Positions 15,048-22,789 of a stretch of 33,891 nucleotides of DNA are shown one piece after another. The notes under the pieces are model-generated. The model was not told the origin of the DNA. It saw only the letters and a program-made list of their open reading frames with translations, and did not search any database. Source of the DNA: Clostridiales bacterium (GTDB lineage Bacteria; Bacillota; Clostridia; Oscillospirales; Oscillospiraceae); contig JALEII010000060.1 of assembly GCA_022770345.1 (NCBI GenBank), positions 1 through 33,891 of the forward strand. The letters are read 5' to 3'. How positions within the stretch are numbered: position 1 is the stretch's first letter; each line of letters starts with the position of its first letter. A program made the translations under genes and the position numbers.

Positions 15048-16610
15048 ATGGAAAAACCAATCGTATTGGTCATTATGGATGGCGTAGGCAAAGGTGACGG
15101 CGGCCCCGGCGATGCCGTGAAGCTGGCTGCTACCCCCACGCTGGATCATCTTTGGGCCACCTGCCCCCACACCTATCTGAAAGCCCACGGCACCGCCGTC
15201 GGTCTGCCCTCCGATGAGGACATGGGCAACAGTGAAGTGGGCCACAACGCCCTGGGCTGCGGCCAGATCTACTCTCAGGGTGCCAAACTGGTCAGCGAGT
15301 CCATCGCCAGCGGTGCGCTCTACACGTCCGACACCTGGAAAGATCTGATTGCCAACGCCAAGGACGGCCACGCCCTGCATTTCCTGGGTCTGCTGTCCGA
15401 CGGCAACGTCCATTCCAACATTTCCCATCTCATCGCCATGCTGAAAGAGGCCCACGCCGAGGGCGTAAAGAAGGCCTACTGCCACATCCTGCTGGACGGC
15501 CGTGACGTACCCGCCACCTCCGCTCTGGACTATGTGGACCAGCTGGAAGATGTTCTGAAAGCCCTGAACACCGAGGGCTGCGACTACGCCATTGCCTCCG
15601 GCGGCGGCCGTATGGTCATTACCATGGACCGCTATGAGGCCAACTGGCCCATGGTGGAAGCCGGCTGGCGGACCCATGTGGAGGGCAAGGGCCGTCTGTT
15701 CCCCTCCGCCCGGGAGGCCATTGAGACCTACCGGAACGAGACCGGCTGCATTGATCAGGACCTGCCCGCCTTTGTGGTGGAGCGCAGCGGTGCGCCCGTG
15801 GCCAAGATTGCCAACGGCGACAGCGTGATTCTTTTCAACTTCCGTGGTGACCGGGCCCAGGAGATTTCCCTGGCCTTTGACCGGAAGGATTTCGACAAGT
15901 TCGACCGGGGCAATTATACCGGCGTGAAGTTTGCCGGTATGCTCCAGTATGACGGAGACCTGAAGATCCCCCAGCACTATCTGGTGCAGCCCCCGGTCAT
16001 CACCAACACCCTGACCGAGGTCCTGTGCAAGGCCGGCATTCCCGAGTACGCCGTGTCCGAGACCCAGAAGTACGGCCATGTCACCTATTTCTGGAACGGC
16101 AACCGGTCCGGCAAGGTGGACGAGAAGCTGGAAGTCTATGAGGAGATCCCCTCCGACGTGATCCCCTTCGATCAGGCTCCCGCCATGAAGTCCAAGGAGA
16201 TCACCGAGCATCTGGTGGCCGCCATGGCTTCCGGAAAGTTCGGGTTCCTCCGCTGCAACTTCCCCAACGGCGACATGGTTGGCCACACCGGCGTGCTCAG
16301 CGCCGTCATCTCCGCCATGGAGAGCGTGGACAAGAGCCTGGCCGCCATCATCGAAGCCGCCGATAAGTACGGCTACCGGGTACTGGTCACTGCCGACCAC
16401 GGCAACGCCGACCAGATGCTGGAGACCAAGAAGGGCAAGACCAGCGTCCGCACCGCCCACTCCCTGAACCCGGTGCCCTTCATTATCTATGATACCGACA
16501 AGACCTGGAACATTCTTCCGGGCAATTACGGTCTGGCCAACGTGGCCCCCACCATCGTAAAGATGCTGGGCCTCACCGCTCCCGATTGCTGGGAAGCAAG
16601 CATGGTCTGA
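15048..16610 (+). CDS. gpmI: 2,3-bisphosphoglycerate-independent phosphoglycerate mutase
   Basis: The protein has 520 residues and interconverts 3- and 2-phosphoglycerate in glycolysis with two Mn ions. Metal ligand Asp11 is in VLVIMDGVG. The phosphorylated nucleophile Ser62 is in DMGNSEVGHNALG, the same position as in Bacillus enzymes. DGRDVPATS, DRYEANW and the ADHGNADQM metal motif are also present. ATG at 15048 has a GGAGG site; the track used a TTG five codons earlier that overlaps this site. It has its own promoter and a hairpin follows it. Confidence 0.97.
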   Translation: MEKPIVLVIMDGVGKGDGGPGDAVKLAATPTLDHLWATCPHTYLKAHGTAVGLPSDEDMGNSEVGHNALGCGQIYSQGAKLVSESIASGALYTSDTWKDLIANAKDGHALHFLGLLSDGNVHSNISHLIAMLKEAHAEGVKKAYCHILLDGRDVPATSALDYVDQLEDVLKALNTEGCDYAIASGGGRMVITMDRYEANWPMVEAGWRTHVEGKGRLFPSAREAIETYRNETGCIDQDLPAFVVERSGAPVAKIANGDSVILFNFRGDRAQEISLAFDRKDFDKFDRGNYTGVKFAGMLQYDGDLKIPQHYLVQPPVITNTLTEVLCKAGIPEYAVSETQKYGHVTYFWNGNRSGKVDEKLEVYEEIPSDVIPFDQAPAMKSKEITEHLVAAMASGKFGFLRCNFPNGDMVGHTGVLSAVISAMESVDKSLAAIIEAADKYGYRVLVTADHGNADQMLETKKGKTSVRTAHSLNPVPFIIYDTDKTWNILPGNYGLANVAPTIVKMLGLTAPDCWEASMV

Positions 16611-16618
16611 CCCCCATC

Positions 16619-16641
16619 CCCTCCCGCCCAAAACGGGAGGG
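16619..16641 (+). terminator. Hairpin after gpmI, weak terminator
   Basis: CCCTCCCG and CGGGAGGG pair around a 7-base loop, followed only by ACCCATTTC. Without a T-run some transcription probably continues into the yloU-like gene. Confidence 0.5.
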
Positions 16642-16678
16642 ACCCATTTCAGAATTTCAAATCAGGAGGTAACGATCC

Positions 16679-17032
16679 ATGATCCGCCAGAATAACGAGC
16701 AAGGTTCCGTCCGTGTCTCTGCCAGTGTCTACACCGACATTGCCGGTACTGCCGCCTCCAACTGCTTCGGCGTGAAGGGCATGGCCGCCCGCTCCGTCAC
16801 CGACGGGGTGTATCACCTGCTCCGCAAGGAATCCCTGGGCAAGGGTGTGAAGGTGAACTTCCACGAGGACGATACCATTTCCATCGACCTGCACATCATA
16901 GTGGACAACGGGGTGAACCTTACCGCCGTAGGCGCTTCCATCATTTCGGAGGTCCGCTATGTGGTCACCAAATGTACCGGCACCGAAGTACGGGCCGTGA
17001 ATGTCTATATTGATTCCATGATGATTGGATAA
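16679..17032 (+). CDS. Asp23/Gls24 family protein (YloU-like)
   Basis: The protein has 117 residues. The GSVRVSASVYTDIAGTAASNCFGVKGM segment and the alternating hydrophobic SIDLHIIVDNGVNLTAVGASI strand region are the Asp23 domain core. Family members are linked to the cell envelope, stress response or lipid metabolism; the YloU subgroup is nearly always encoded before fakA, as here. ATG at 16679 has an AGGAGGT site. A connection to phospholipid acyl supply is inferred from this pairing. Confidence 0.92.
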   Translation: MIRQNNEQGSVRVSASVYTDIAGTAASNCFGVKGMAARSVTDGVYHLLRKESLGKGVKVNFHEDDTISIDLHIIVDNGVNLTAVGASIISEVRYVVTKCTGTEVRAVNVYIDSMMIG

Positions 17033-17051
17033 TTTTCGGAGGTGTAAACCA

Positions 17052-18683
17052 TTGAGGCAGACCATAAACGGAGCCGATTTCCGCAGAATGCTGCTGAGCG
17101 CTGCCGCAGCCATTGAGATCAACAAACAGAAGCTCAATGAGCTGAATGTGTTCCCGGTGCCGGACGGAGATACCGGTACCAATATGTCCATGACCATTAA
17201 CGCCGCCGCTTCCGACCTGCGGAAGCTGGAGGACCCCACGCTGGAGAAGGCCGCTTCCGCTGCCGCCTCCGCCATGCTGCGGGGCGCCCGGGGCAACTCC
17301 GGCGTGATTCTTTCCCTGCTGATGCGGGGCATTTCCAAGAAGCTCAAGGGCGCCAGCGAATGTGACGGCGTGCTGTGGGCCAATGCTTTGCAGGAAGGCG
17401 TGGACGCCGCCTACAAGGCCGTGATGAAGCCCGCTGAGGGCACCATCCTGACCGTGGCCCGGCTGGCCGCCGCCAAGGCCCTGGCCGCCGCCAACGAGAA
17501 CAACTACCTGGAATTCGTCCAGGAGCAGGCTCTGGAAGCGGCGAAAATCGCTCTGGCCGATACCGTGAACCAGAACCCGGTGCTGAAAAAGGCCGGCGTG
17601 GTGGACGCAGGCGGCAAGGGCTGGTGCTTCGTGCTGGAAGCCATGCTGCTGGCCCTCCGGGGCGAGGATGTTGTCGTCCCCGAAAACGGCGAGAGTGCCG
17701 AGGTGAAGGAGAGCGCTGATTTCTCCGACTTCGCCGACGAGGACATCACCTTTACCTACTGCACGGAGTTTATCGTCTCCCGGGAGAACGGCAATGACCC
17801 GGAAGATCTGCGTGCGTTTCTGTCCGAGCTGGGCGACAGTCTGGTGCTGGTGGACGACGATGAGATCATCAAAGTCCATGTGCATACCAATAACCCCGGT
17901 ACAGCCCTGCAGGAGGCCCTGAAATACGGCTCCTTCGTCACCGTGAAAATTGAAAATATGCGCCTGCAGCACACCGAGAAGGTGCTGAGTGAGCAGGAGC
18001 TGTCCCCGAAGATCGCCGAGCCGGAAAAAGCTCTGGGCGTGGTCAGTGTCTGCGCCGGCAAGGGCCTTGGCGAAGTGTTCAGCAATCTGGGCGTGGACGG
18101 CATCATTTCCGGCGGCCAGACCATGAACCCCAGCACTCAGGACATTCTGGAGGCCGTGAACAGGGTCCCCGCCGAGACTGTGTTCATTCTGCCCAACAAT
18201 AAGAATATCATTATGGCAGCCCAGCAGGTGGAGGGCCTGACCCCCAAAAAGGTCGTGGTCATCCCCAGCAAGACCGTCCCCCAGGGCGTCACCGCCATGC
18301 TGAGCTTCAACCCGGAGGGCAGCGTGGAGGAAAATACCGAGGCCATGAACGAGGCCCTGGACACCGTGGACACCATGCAGATCACCTATGCCGCCCGGAA
18401 TTCCGACTTTGACGGCTACGACATCCACGAGGGCGACTATCTGGCCATGTACGGCAGTGCCCTGTTCGGCACCAGCCGGGACATCAAGGTGCTGCTCCGG
18501 TCCCTGGCCGAGAAAGTCCACGCCGACGGCCGGGAGTTCGTCACCATCTACTACGGTGCGGACATCACCCCCAAGCAGGCCCAGAAGGCTGCGGATATTT
18601 TCACCCAGCTTTGCCCCGGAGCGGACGTGAATCTGCTCAGCGGCGGCCAGCCGGTGTATTACTACCTGATCTCCGCAGAATAA
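17052..18683 (+). CDS. fakA: Fatty acid kinase catalytic subunit FakA (DAK2/YloV family)
   Basis: The protein has 543 residues, the usual YloV/FakA length. The N-terminal DhaL-type nucleotide domain has NELNVFPVPDGDTGTNMSMT, whose Asp residues bind Mg-ATP, and MLRGARGNSGVILS. The middle and C-terminal domains include HVHTNNPGTALQEAL and IISGGQTMNPSTQDI. With a FakB partner it phosphorylates fatty acids for entry into phospholipids; no fakB (DegV) gene is in the window. The start is TTG at 17052, 8 bp from a TCGGAGGTG site; the track start at 17025 lies inside the preceding gene and ahead of that site. It is 19 bp after the YloU-like gene. Confidence 0.95.
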   Translation: MRQTINGADFRRMLLSAAAAIEINKQKLNELNVFPVPDGDTGTNMSMTINAAASDLRKLEDPTLEKAASAAASAMLRGARGNSGVILSLLMRGISKKLKGASECDGVLWANALQEGVDAAYKAVMKPAEGTILTVARLAAAKALAAANENNYLEFVQEQALEAAKIALADTVNQNPVLKKAGVVDAGGKGWCFVLEAMLLALRGEDVVVPENGESAEVKESADFSDFADEDITFTYCTEFIVSRENGNDPEDLRAFLSELGDSLVLVDDDEIIKVHVHTNNPGTALQEALKYGSFVTVKIENMRLQHTEKVLSEQELSPKIAEPEKALGVVSVCAGKGLGEVFSNLGVDGIISGGQTMNPSTQDILEAVNRVPAETVFILPNNKNIIMAAQQVEGLTPKKVVVIPSKTVPQGVTAMLSFNPEGSVEENTEAMNEALDTVDTMQITYAARNSDFDGYDIHEGDYLAMYGSALFGTSRDIKVLLRSLAEKVHADGREFVTIYYGADITPKQAQKAADIFTQLCPGADVNLLSGGQPVYYYLISAE

Positions 18684-18693
18684 CGTGTTCCCT

Positions 18694-18729
18694 GCCCGGC
18701 GGGAGGCCCCTCTCGCCGGGCGAAGTTTT
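18694..18729 (+). terminator. Probable terminator of fakA
   Basis: GCCCGGCG and CGCCGGGC pair around a 12-base centre, followed by GAAGTTTTC. The stem is strong and the T-run short. Confidence 0.6.
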
Positions 18730-18765
18730 CGGGAGAGGCCTTGTGGATGCAGTACCGTCTCTGAA

Positions 18766-18857
18766 TGTAGGGGCGGCGTGCCCCTACACACAATAACCCC
18801 CCCTACCACCCCTCATCCGGCCGCTTTGCGGCCACCTTCCCTCAGGGGAAGGCTTTT
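18766..18857. repeat. Composite intergenic palindromic repeat, copy 2
   Basis: Part A is TGTAGGGG-CGGCGTG-CCCCTACA. After 22 bp, part B starts CCTCATCCGGCC, has the stem GCCGC-TTT-GCGGC, then CACCTTCC-CTCA-GGGGAAGGCTTTT. Compared with copy 1 the first B-stem has a different sequence but still pairs. It lies between fakA and the YihY gene and is non-coding. Confidence 0.75.
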
Positions 18858-18885
18858 TCTCAAAAACCACGAAAGGAGCCGATCG

Positions 18886-19728
18886 ATGAGACCCGGAAAG
18901 AAAAAACAATTTCTCCAGCGAAGCGCGTCCGCCGTGCATACCATCGGCTCGCTGCATTTACCCCTTCACGCGGCCCACGCAGGCTATTTCATTGTACTGG
19001 CCGTATTCCCCACACTGGTACTGCTGCTGAGTCTGCTGCGCTACACCCCGCTCCACGTGGAAACGCTCACGGAGCTGCTGGACGGCGTGCTCCCGGCAGC
19101 CCTGCTGCCTGCGGCGGAACGGCTCATTATCAGCACCTACGCCAATACCTCCAAGACCATGGTAGGCCTCTCCGCCGTAACGGCCCTGTGGTCCGCCAGC
19201 CGGGGCGTGTACGGCCTGCTCACCGGGCTGAACGCCATTTACGGCGTGTCCGAAAACCGGGGGTATGTGCACACCCGGCTCATCAGTATGCTCTACACCT
19301 TTCTCTTTCTGGTGGTTCTGTTGCTGACCCTGGCCCTGCACGTGTTCGGCACCACCATTGCCGAAGCCCTGAACGCCAGCCGGAATCCCTTTCTGAATTT
19401 CCTGGCGGACATTCTGGAAATGCGGTTTTTCCTGCTGCTTCTGGTCCAGACCGTAATCTTCACCGCCATGTATATGGTCCTGCCCAACGAGCATAACCGG
19501 CTGGAATACTCCCTGCCCGGAGCGCTTCTGGCCTCCATTGGCTGGCAGGTCTTTTCCCAGGCCTTCTCCGTGTATGTGGAGCATTTCCCCAGCTACGCCA
19601 ACATCTACGGCAGTGTGTACGCCGTGGCGCTGTCCATGCTGTGGCTGTATTTCTGCCTGTATATTCTGTTTTTCGGCGGGGTCCTGAACCGGCTGCTGCT
19701 GGATTGGAACAAAGAACCGGAAAGCTGA
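18886..19728 (+). CDS. YihY/virulence factor BrkB family membrane protein
   Basis: The protein has 280 residues with about six membrane segments. AGYFIVLAVFPTLVLLLSLL near the N-terminus, the LWSASRGVYGLLTGLNAIYGV motif, and YANIYGSVYAVALSMLWLYF near the C-terminus are the conserved YihY blocks. The family was once annotated as ribonuclease BN in error; its function is still unclear, with transport suggested. The track ORF starts much earlier, inside the intergenic repeat; ATG at 18886 has a GAAAGGAG site. Confidence 0.92.
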   Translation: MRPGKKKQFLQRSASAVHTIGSLHLPLHAAHAGYFIVLAVFPTLVLLLSLLRYTPLHVETLTELLDGVLPAALLPAAERLIISTYANTSKTMVGLSAVTALWSASRGVYGLLTGLNAIYGVSENRGYVHTRLISMLYTFLFLVVLLLTLALHVFGTTIAEALNASRNPFLNFLADILEMRFFLLLLVQTVIFTAMYMVLPNEHNRLEYSLPGALLASIGWQVFSQAFSVYVEHFPSYANIYGSVYAVALSMLWLYFCLYILFFGGVLNRLLLDWNKEPES

Positions 19729-19800
19729 TTTTTCTTTTCATTTCGTTTATGATTTTGACACAATTCCCGGGTAACGTGGATAAAAAAGGAGGGGGCTGCC

Positions 19801-20634
19801 ATGTTCGGCTTTGTTGCCGCCAGCGTGGAGGAATTGACACCGGAGGAAAAGCAGCGCTACAACAGCGTTTATTGCGGGATTTGCCGCCGTATCCGCAGCC
19901 AGTCCTCCAATCTGTCCCGGCTGACACTCAGCTATGACACCACGTTCCTGGCTCTGCTTTTGATGAGTCTCTATGAGCCGGAGGAGACCGGCGGCGATCA
20001 CGCCTGTGTGCTGCATCCTATCCGGAAAAAGCACTGGGTGGATAACGCATGCATCCGCTATGCTGCCGACATGAATGTCATTCTGGCCTATTACAACGCC
20101 CTGGACGACTGGGAGGACGACCACCGGACAGGCGCAAAAATGCTTGTCGGCATTCTCGGCAAAGAGAAGAACCGCATTGAAAATGCCTATCCCCGGCAGT
20201 GCGAGGCCATCCGGTCCTGTCTGCAAGAGCTTTCCGCACTGGAAAAGGAACACTGCGCCAATCCGGACCTGCCTGCCGGGTGCTTCGGGCGGCTCATGGG
20301 GGAACTGCTGGTCTGGAAAGAGGACCTGTGGGCGGAAACTCTGCGGCAAATGGGCAACGGCCTGGGCCGGTTCATTTATCTGGCCGATGCCGCCGTGGAT
20401 TATGTTGCCGACGAGAAGAAAAAGAAATACAATCCCTTTCTGGCCATGGGCACCGGCAATGACCCAAAGCGCTGGGAGGAATATCTGGTGCTGGCTATGG
20501 GCCGCTGCACCGGCTGCTTTGAAAAGCTGCCGCTGGTGCAGGACAAGGCCATTCTGGACAACATTCTGTACAGCGGCGTCTGGATAGAGCTACACCGCCA
20601 GCAGCGCAAGGACCAACGGAAGGAGGAGCAATGA
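19801..20634 (+). CDS. DUF5685 family protein with isoprenoid-synthase-like Asp motifs
   Basis: The protein has 277 residues, mostly helical and soluble. The N-terminus has [12 protein letters not shown] and [20 protein letters not shown], which I recognise as DUF5685. [12 protein letters not shown] (Asp102, 103, 106) resembles the first DDxxD motif of squalene/phytoene synthases. [19 protein letters not shown] with KKKYNPF (Asp196, 200, 204; Tyr210) resembles their second motif (DILRDVGED...RIY). This suggests a class I isoprenoid-synthase fold; activity and substrate are unknown. ATG at 19801 follows a GGAGGGGG site. Its stop overlaps the start of the J-domain gene by 4 bp (ATGA), so the two are translationally coupled. 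Confidence 0.8.
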   Translation: MFGFVAASVEELTPEEKQRYNSVYCGICRRIRSQSSNLSRLTLSYDTTFLALLLMSLYEPEETGGDHACVLHPIRKKHWVDNACIRYAADMNVILAYYNALDDWEDDHRTGAKMLVGILGKEKNRIENAYPRQCEAIRSCLQELSALEKEHCANPDLPAGCFGRLMGELLVWKEDLWAETLRQMGNGLGRFIYLADAAVDYVADEKKKKYNPFLAMGTGNDPKRWEEYLVLAMGRCTGCFEKLPLVQDKAILDNILYSGVWIELHRQQRKDQRKEEQ

Positions 20635-21266
20635 TGGACGATCCCTATAAAGTGCTGGGCTTAAGCCCAGATGCCTCCGACGAAGAAGTCAAGAAAGCCT
20701 ACCGCCGTCTGGCCAAGCAATATCACCCGGACCTGAACCCCGGGGACCCAGTGGCCGCCAAGAAAATGCAGGAGATCAACGCCGCCTACGAGCAGATCAA
20801 GAACCCAGAAAAGGCCCGTCCCTCCGGCAATTCCGGCTCCTACGGGGGCTACAACCCCTACGGCAGCGGTTACGGTGGGTCCTACGGCGGCGAAAGCCGG
20901 TCCTCGGAGGCCTCCTATCAGCAGGCGGCTTATAATTACATTCGCTTCGGCCGGTATCAGGAGGCCCTAAACGCCCTGAGCAACGACACCAACCGGAACG
21001 CCCAGTGGTACTATCTTTCCGCACTGGCCAACGACGGTCTTGGCAACTCCGTAACGGCGCTGGAGCATATCCGCCGGGCGGTGAGCATGGAGCCGAACAA
21101 TCCCCTGTATCTGCAGACCCTGAACGAGATTGAAAACGGTGGCGCCGCTTATCGCCGGACTGCCGGAAACTACCGAGGCTTCGGAGCGGCGGGGGGGCTG
21201 TGTCCCAGCCTGTGCCTGTGCTACGCCTCTCAGTTTTGCTGCGGCGGGAGGGTGTTCTGCTGCTGA
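20631..21266 (+). CDS. J-domain (DnaJ-like) protein with TPR-like segment and Cys-rich tail
   Basis: The protein has 211 residues. The N-terminal J domain (about 4-60) has [31 protein letters not shown], including the HPD that stimulates DnaK ATPase. A Gly/Tyr/Ser-rich linker (about 64-90) follows, then two helical TPR-like repeats (about 95-165). A short tail holds seven Cys ([10 protein letters not shown]...FCCGG...FCC). There is no zinc-finger or substrate-binding domain of true DnaJ, so it is a specialised co-chaperone. The start overlaps the DUF5685 stop; a second ATG 3 bp later is equally possible. It probably brings DnaK to the DUF5685 protein or its products; this is inferred from coupling. 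Confidence 0.9.
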   Translation: MMDDPYKVLGLSPDASDEEVKKAYRRLAKQYHPDLNPGDPVAAKKMQEINAAYEQIKNPEKARPSGNSGSYGGYNPYGSGYGGSYGGESRSSEASYQQAAYNYIRFGRYQEALNALSNDTNRNAQWYYLSALANDGLGNSVTALEHIRRAVSMEPNNPLYLQTLNEIENGGAAYRRTAGNYRGFGAAGGLCPSLCLCYASQFCCGGRVFCC

Positions 21267-21272
21267 AAAATC

Positions 21273-21301
21273 TTGACGAATTCTCCGATGTCTGCTAAAA
21301 T
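21273..21301 (+). promoter_or_regulatory. Sigma-A-type promoter of the DUF4430 gene
   Basis: TTGACG (21273-21278) and TAAAAT (21296-21301) are 17 bp apart, immediately after the J-domain gene stop. The predicted start falls within the following hairpin. Confidence 0.7.
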
Positions 21302-21302
21302 A

Positions 21303-21340
21303 GCGTCTGTTTGGCCGAAAAGCCATACAGACGCGTTTTT
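21303..21340 (+). terminator. Terminator of the DUF5685/J-domain unit, overlapping the next gene's start region
   Basis: CGTCTGT-TTGGC and GCCAT-ACAGACG pair around CGAAAA and are followed by CGTTTTT. The hairpin ends transcription from upstream, while a transcript starting near 21308 would contain only part of the stem. Confidence 0.8.
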
Positions 21341-21353
21341 AGGAGGAAAAACC

Positions 21354-21752
21354 ATGAAGAACAAGAAGTTGTTCATCGCTCTGGTGGCCTTGGTGGCCAT
21401 TGTTGCCATTGTGCTGGGTGTGTACTTTGCCACCCGTCCCGCCACCAGCGAAGGCGGCAAGGCCGTCACCGTGACCGTGGTCCATAAGGACGGCAGCGAG
21501 AAGGTCTTTACCTACCACACCGATGAGGAATACCTGGGCACGGTGCTGGTAGACGAGGGCCTGGTGGAAGGTGAGCAGAGCAATTACGGCCTGTACATCA
21601 AGGCCGTGGACGGCGAGACCGCCGACTACAACACCGACGGCAGCTACTGGGCCTTCTATCAGGGCGATGCCTACGCCGAGCTGGGCGTGGACCAGACCCC
21701 CATCCATGACGGCGACAGCTTCAAGCTGGTCTATACCGCTGCCAACGGCTAA
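21354..21752 (+). CDS. DUF4430 domain protein, membrane-anchored or secreted
   Basis: The protein has 132 residues. A hydrophobic N-terminal segment (about 6-26, KLFIALVALVAIVAIVLGVYF) acts as a signal or anchor; no lipobox is present. The rest is a DUF4430 (transcobalamin-like beta-grasp) domain with YLGTVLVDEGLV, GLYIKAVDGETADY, GSYWAFYQGDAY and HDGDSFKLVYTA. Such domains occur on surface proteins that bind ligands such as cobalamin-like compounds, but many are uncharacterised. ATG at 21354 has an AGGAGG site. It has its own promoter and terminator, so it is monocistronic. Confidence 0.9.
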   Translation: MKNKKLFIALVALVAIVAIVLGVYFATRPATSEGGKAVTVTVVHKDGSEKVFTYHTDEEYLGTVLVDEGLVEGEQSNYGLYIKAVDGETADYNTDGSYWAFYQGDAYAELGVDQTPIHDGDSFKLVYTAANG

Positions 21753-21787
21753 AATTTTCCCCGGTCCGCTGGGACCGGGGAATTTTT
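21752..21787 (+). terminator. Bidirectional terminator after the DUF4430 gene
   Basis: TTCCCCGGTCC-GCT-GGGACCGGGGAA with A- and T-runs on the two sides can end both the plus-strand DUF4430 transcript and the convergent aspartate kinase transcript. Confidence 0.85.
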
Positions 21788-21835
21788 GGAAGATTGTGGG
21801 TAACATAACGTCAAAATTATTGCCGGCAACAATCA

Positions 21836-21910
21836 ACCCTTCCTCCAGGGGAAGGCTTTTCGCTTCTGCATATGAAAGTCGACGGGCAAAACGTGCCTCG
21901 CCCCTACTGT
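21836..21910. repeat. Degenerate copy of the intergenic palindromic repeat
   Basis: CCTTCC-TCCAG-GGGAAGGCTTTT matches the end of repeat part B (21836-21861). GCCCCTAC near 21899-21906 resembles an arm of part A. The order B then A differs from the other copies. No gene is present in 21788-21967. Confidence 0.5.
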
Positions 21911-21967
21911 GCCATTATGCCGTGCCGTTTGTCCCCAATCGATCCGAATATTTCCTTCTTTTCCCGG

Positions 21968-22705
21968 TTACAATGCTTCCGAGGGACCAACCAGGGTTCC
22001 CGGAGCGCCGGTGAAGGCCGACAGGACCTCGATGGTCAGCCCATGCTCCCGGGCCAGCAGCACACTGCGGTCATGGAGCACCTGGGCGCCCCCTTCGATG
22101 AGTGCCAGCATGGCCTCATAGCTGAGCCGCCCGAACCGCCGGGCCTCCGGGTATCTTCTTGGGTCCCGGTCATAAATCCCGTCCACATCCGTGAAGATCT
22201 GGCACACGTCTGCCTTCAAAAAGGCCGCCAAGGCCACCGCCGTAGTATCGGACCCGCCCCGGCCCAAAGTTGTCACGTCCCCGGCATCGTTATAGCCCTG
22301 AAAGCCCGCCGTAACGACAATTTTCCCCGCTTCCAATTCCTGGCGGATGCGCTCCCCGGTCAGGTCCAGTATTTTCGCATTGCCATGAACCCCGTCCGTA
22401 TGGATGCCCGCCTGATAGCCCGTCAGGCTCACCGCCGGTGCGCCCAAGGCCCCGATAGCCATGGCCGTCAGTGCTGCGGACATCTGCTCCCCGGCCGCCA
22501 GAAGGGCATCCATTTCCCGCAGGGACCCCCGCGGGTTCACCTCCGCCGCCTGCCGGACCAGCCGGTCCGTGGTGTCCCCCTGGGCGGAAACCACCAGAAG
22601 GACCTCCGCCCCCTGAGCATGGAGCAGCACCGCCCGCCGGGCCGCATTGCGGAGCCTTCCGGCATCGGCCAGAGAAGTTCCACCGTATTTTTGCACGATC
22701 CGCAA
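21968..22705 (-). CDS. Aspartate kinase catalytic domain without ACT regulatory domains
   Basis: The protein has 245 residues, against 400 or more for standard aspartokinases. KYGGTSLADAGRLRNAA is the kinase N-terminal signature and SAQGDTTDRLV is near the family's SAMGxTTD. GRGGSDTTAVALAAFLKAD and FTDVDGIYDRDPR are the substrate- and ATP-site motifs. It ends at GAPGTLVGPSEAL, where the ACT domains would normally begin; no ACT remnant was found downstream. It phosphorylates aspartate for Lys/Thr/Met synthesis, probably without the usual built-in feedback. The start is TTG with a GGAGGTGA site 9 bp away. An ACT-domain gene lies directly upstream on the same strand. Confidence 0.9.
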   Translation of the reverse strand: MRIVQKYGGTSLADAGRLRNAARRAVLLHAQGAEVLLVVSAQGDTTDRLVRQAAEVNPRGSLREMDALLAAGEQMSAALTAMAIGALGAPAVSLTGYQAGIHTDGVHGNAKILDLTGERIRQELEAGKIVVTAGFQGYNDAGDVTTLGRGGSDTTAVALAAFLKADVCQIFTDVDGIYDRDPRRYPEARRFGRLSYEAMLALIEGGAQVLHDRSVLLAREHGLTIEVLSAFTGAPGTLVGPSEAL

Positions 22706-22742
22706 AATTTCTCACCTCCGGGTCATTCTATGACGAAAGAGG

Positions 22743-22775
22743 TAAGAAAATTCCGGGCCGAAAACCGGCCCGGAA
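22743..22775 (-). terminator. Hairpin between the ACT-protein and aspartate kinase genes
   Basis: TTCCGGGCCG and CGGCCCGGAA pair around a 5-base loop. On the minus strand the hairpin is followed by TTTTCTTACC. It would end or attenuate transcription between the two genes. Confidence 0.65.
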
Positions 22776-22789
22776 GAAAACTATGCTTT

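Noticed and set aside
15042-16631. 529-codon minus-strand open frame opposite gpmI
   Set aside because: It is antisense to gpmI, which has all catalytic residues.
16965-18809. 614-codon minus-strand open frame opposite fakA
   Set aside because: fakA on the plus strand has intact family motifs and a good start site; the antisense frame has none.
21788-21967. Remnant of ACT domains after the aspartate kinase stop
   Set aside because: Minus-strand translation in the kinase frame past the stop gives no ACT-like sequence; the region contains a degenerate intergenic repeat.
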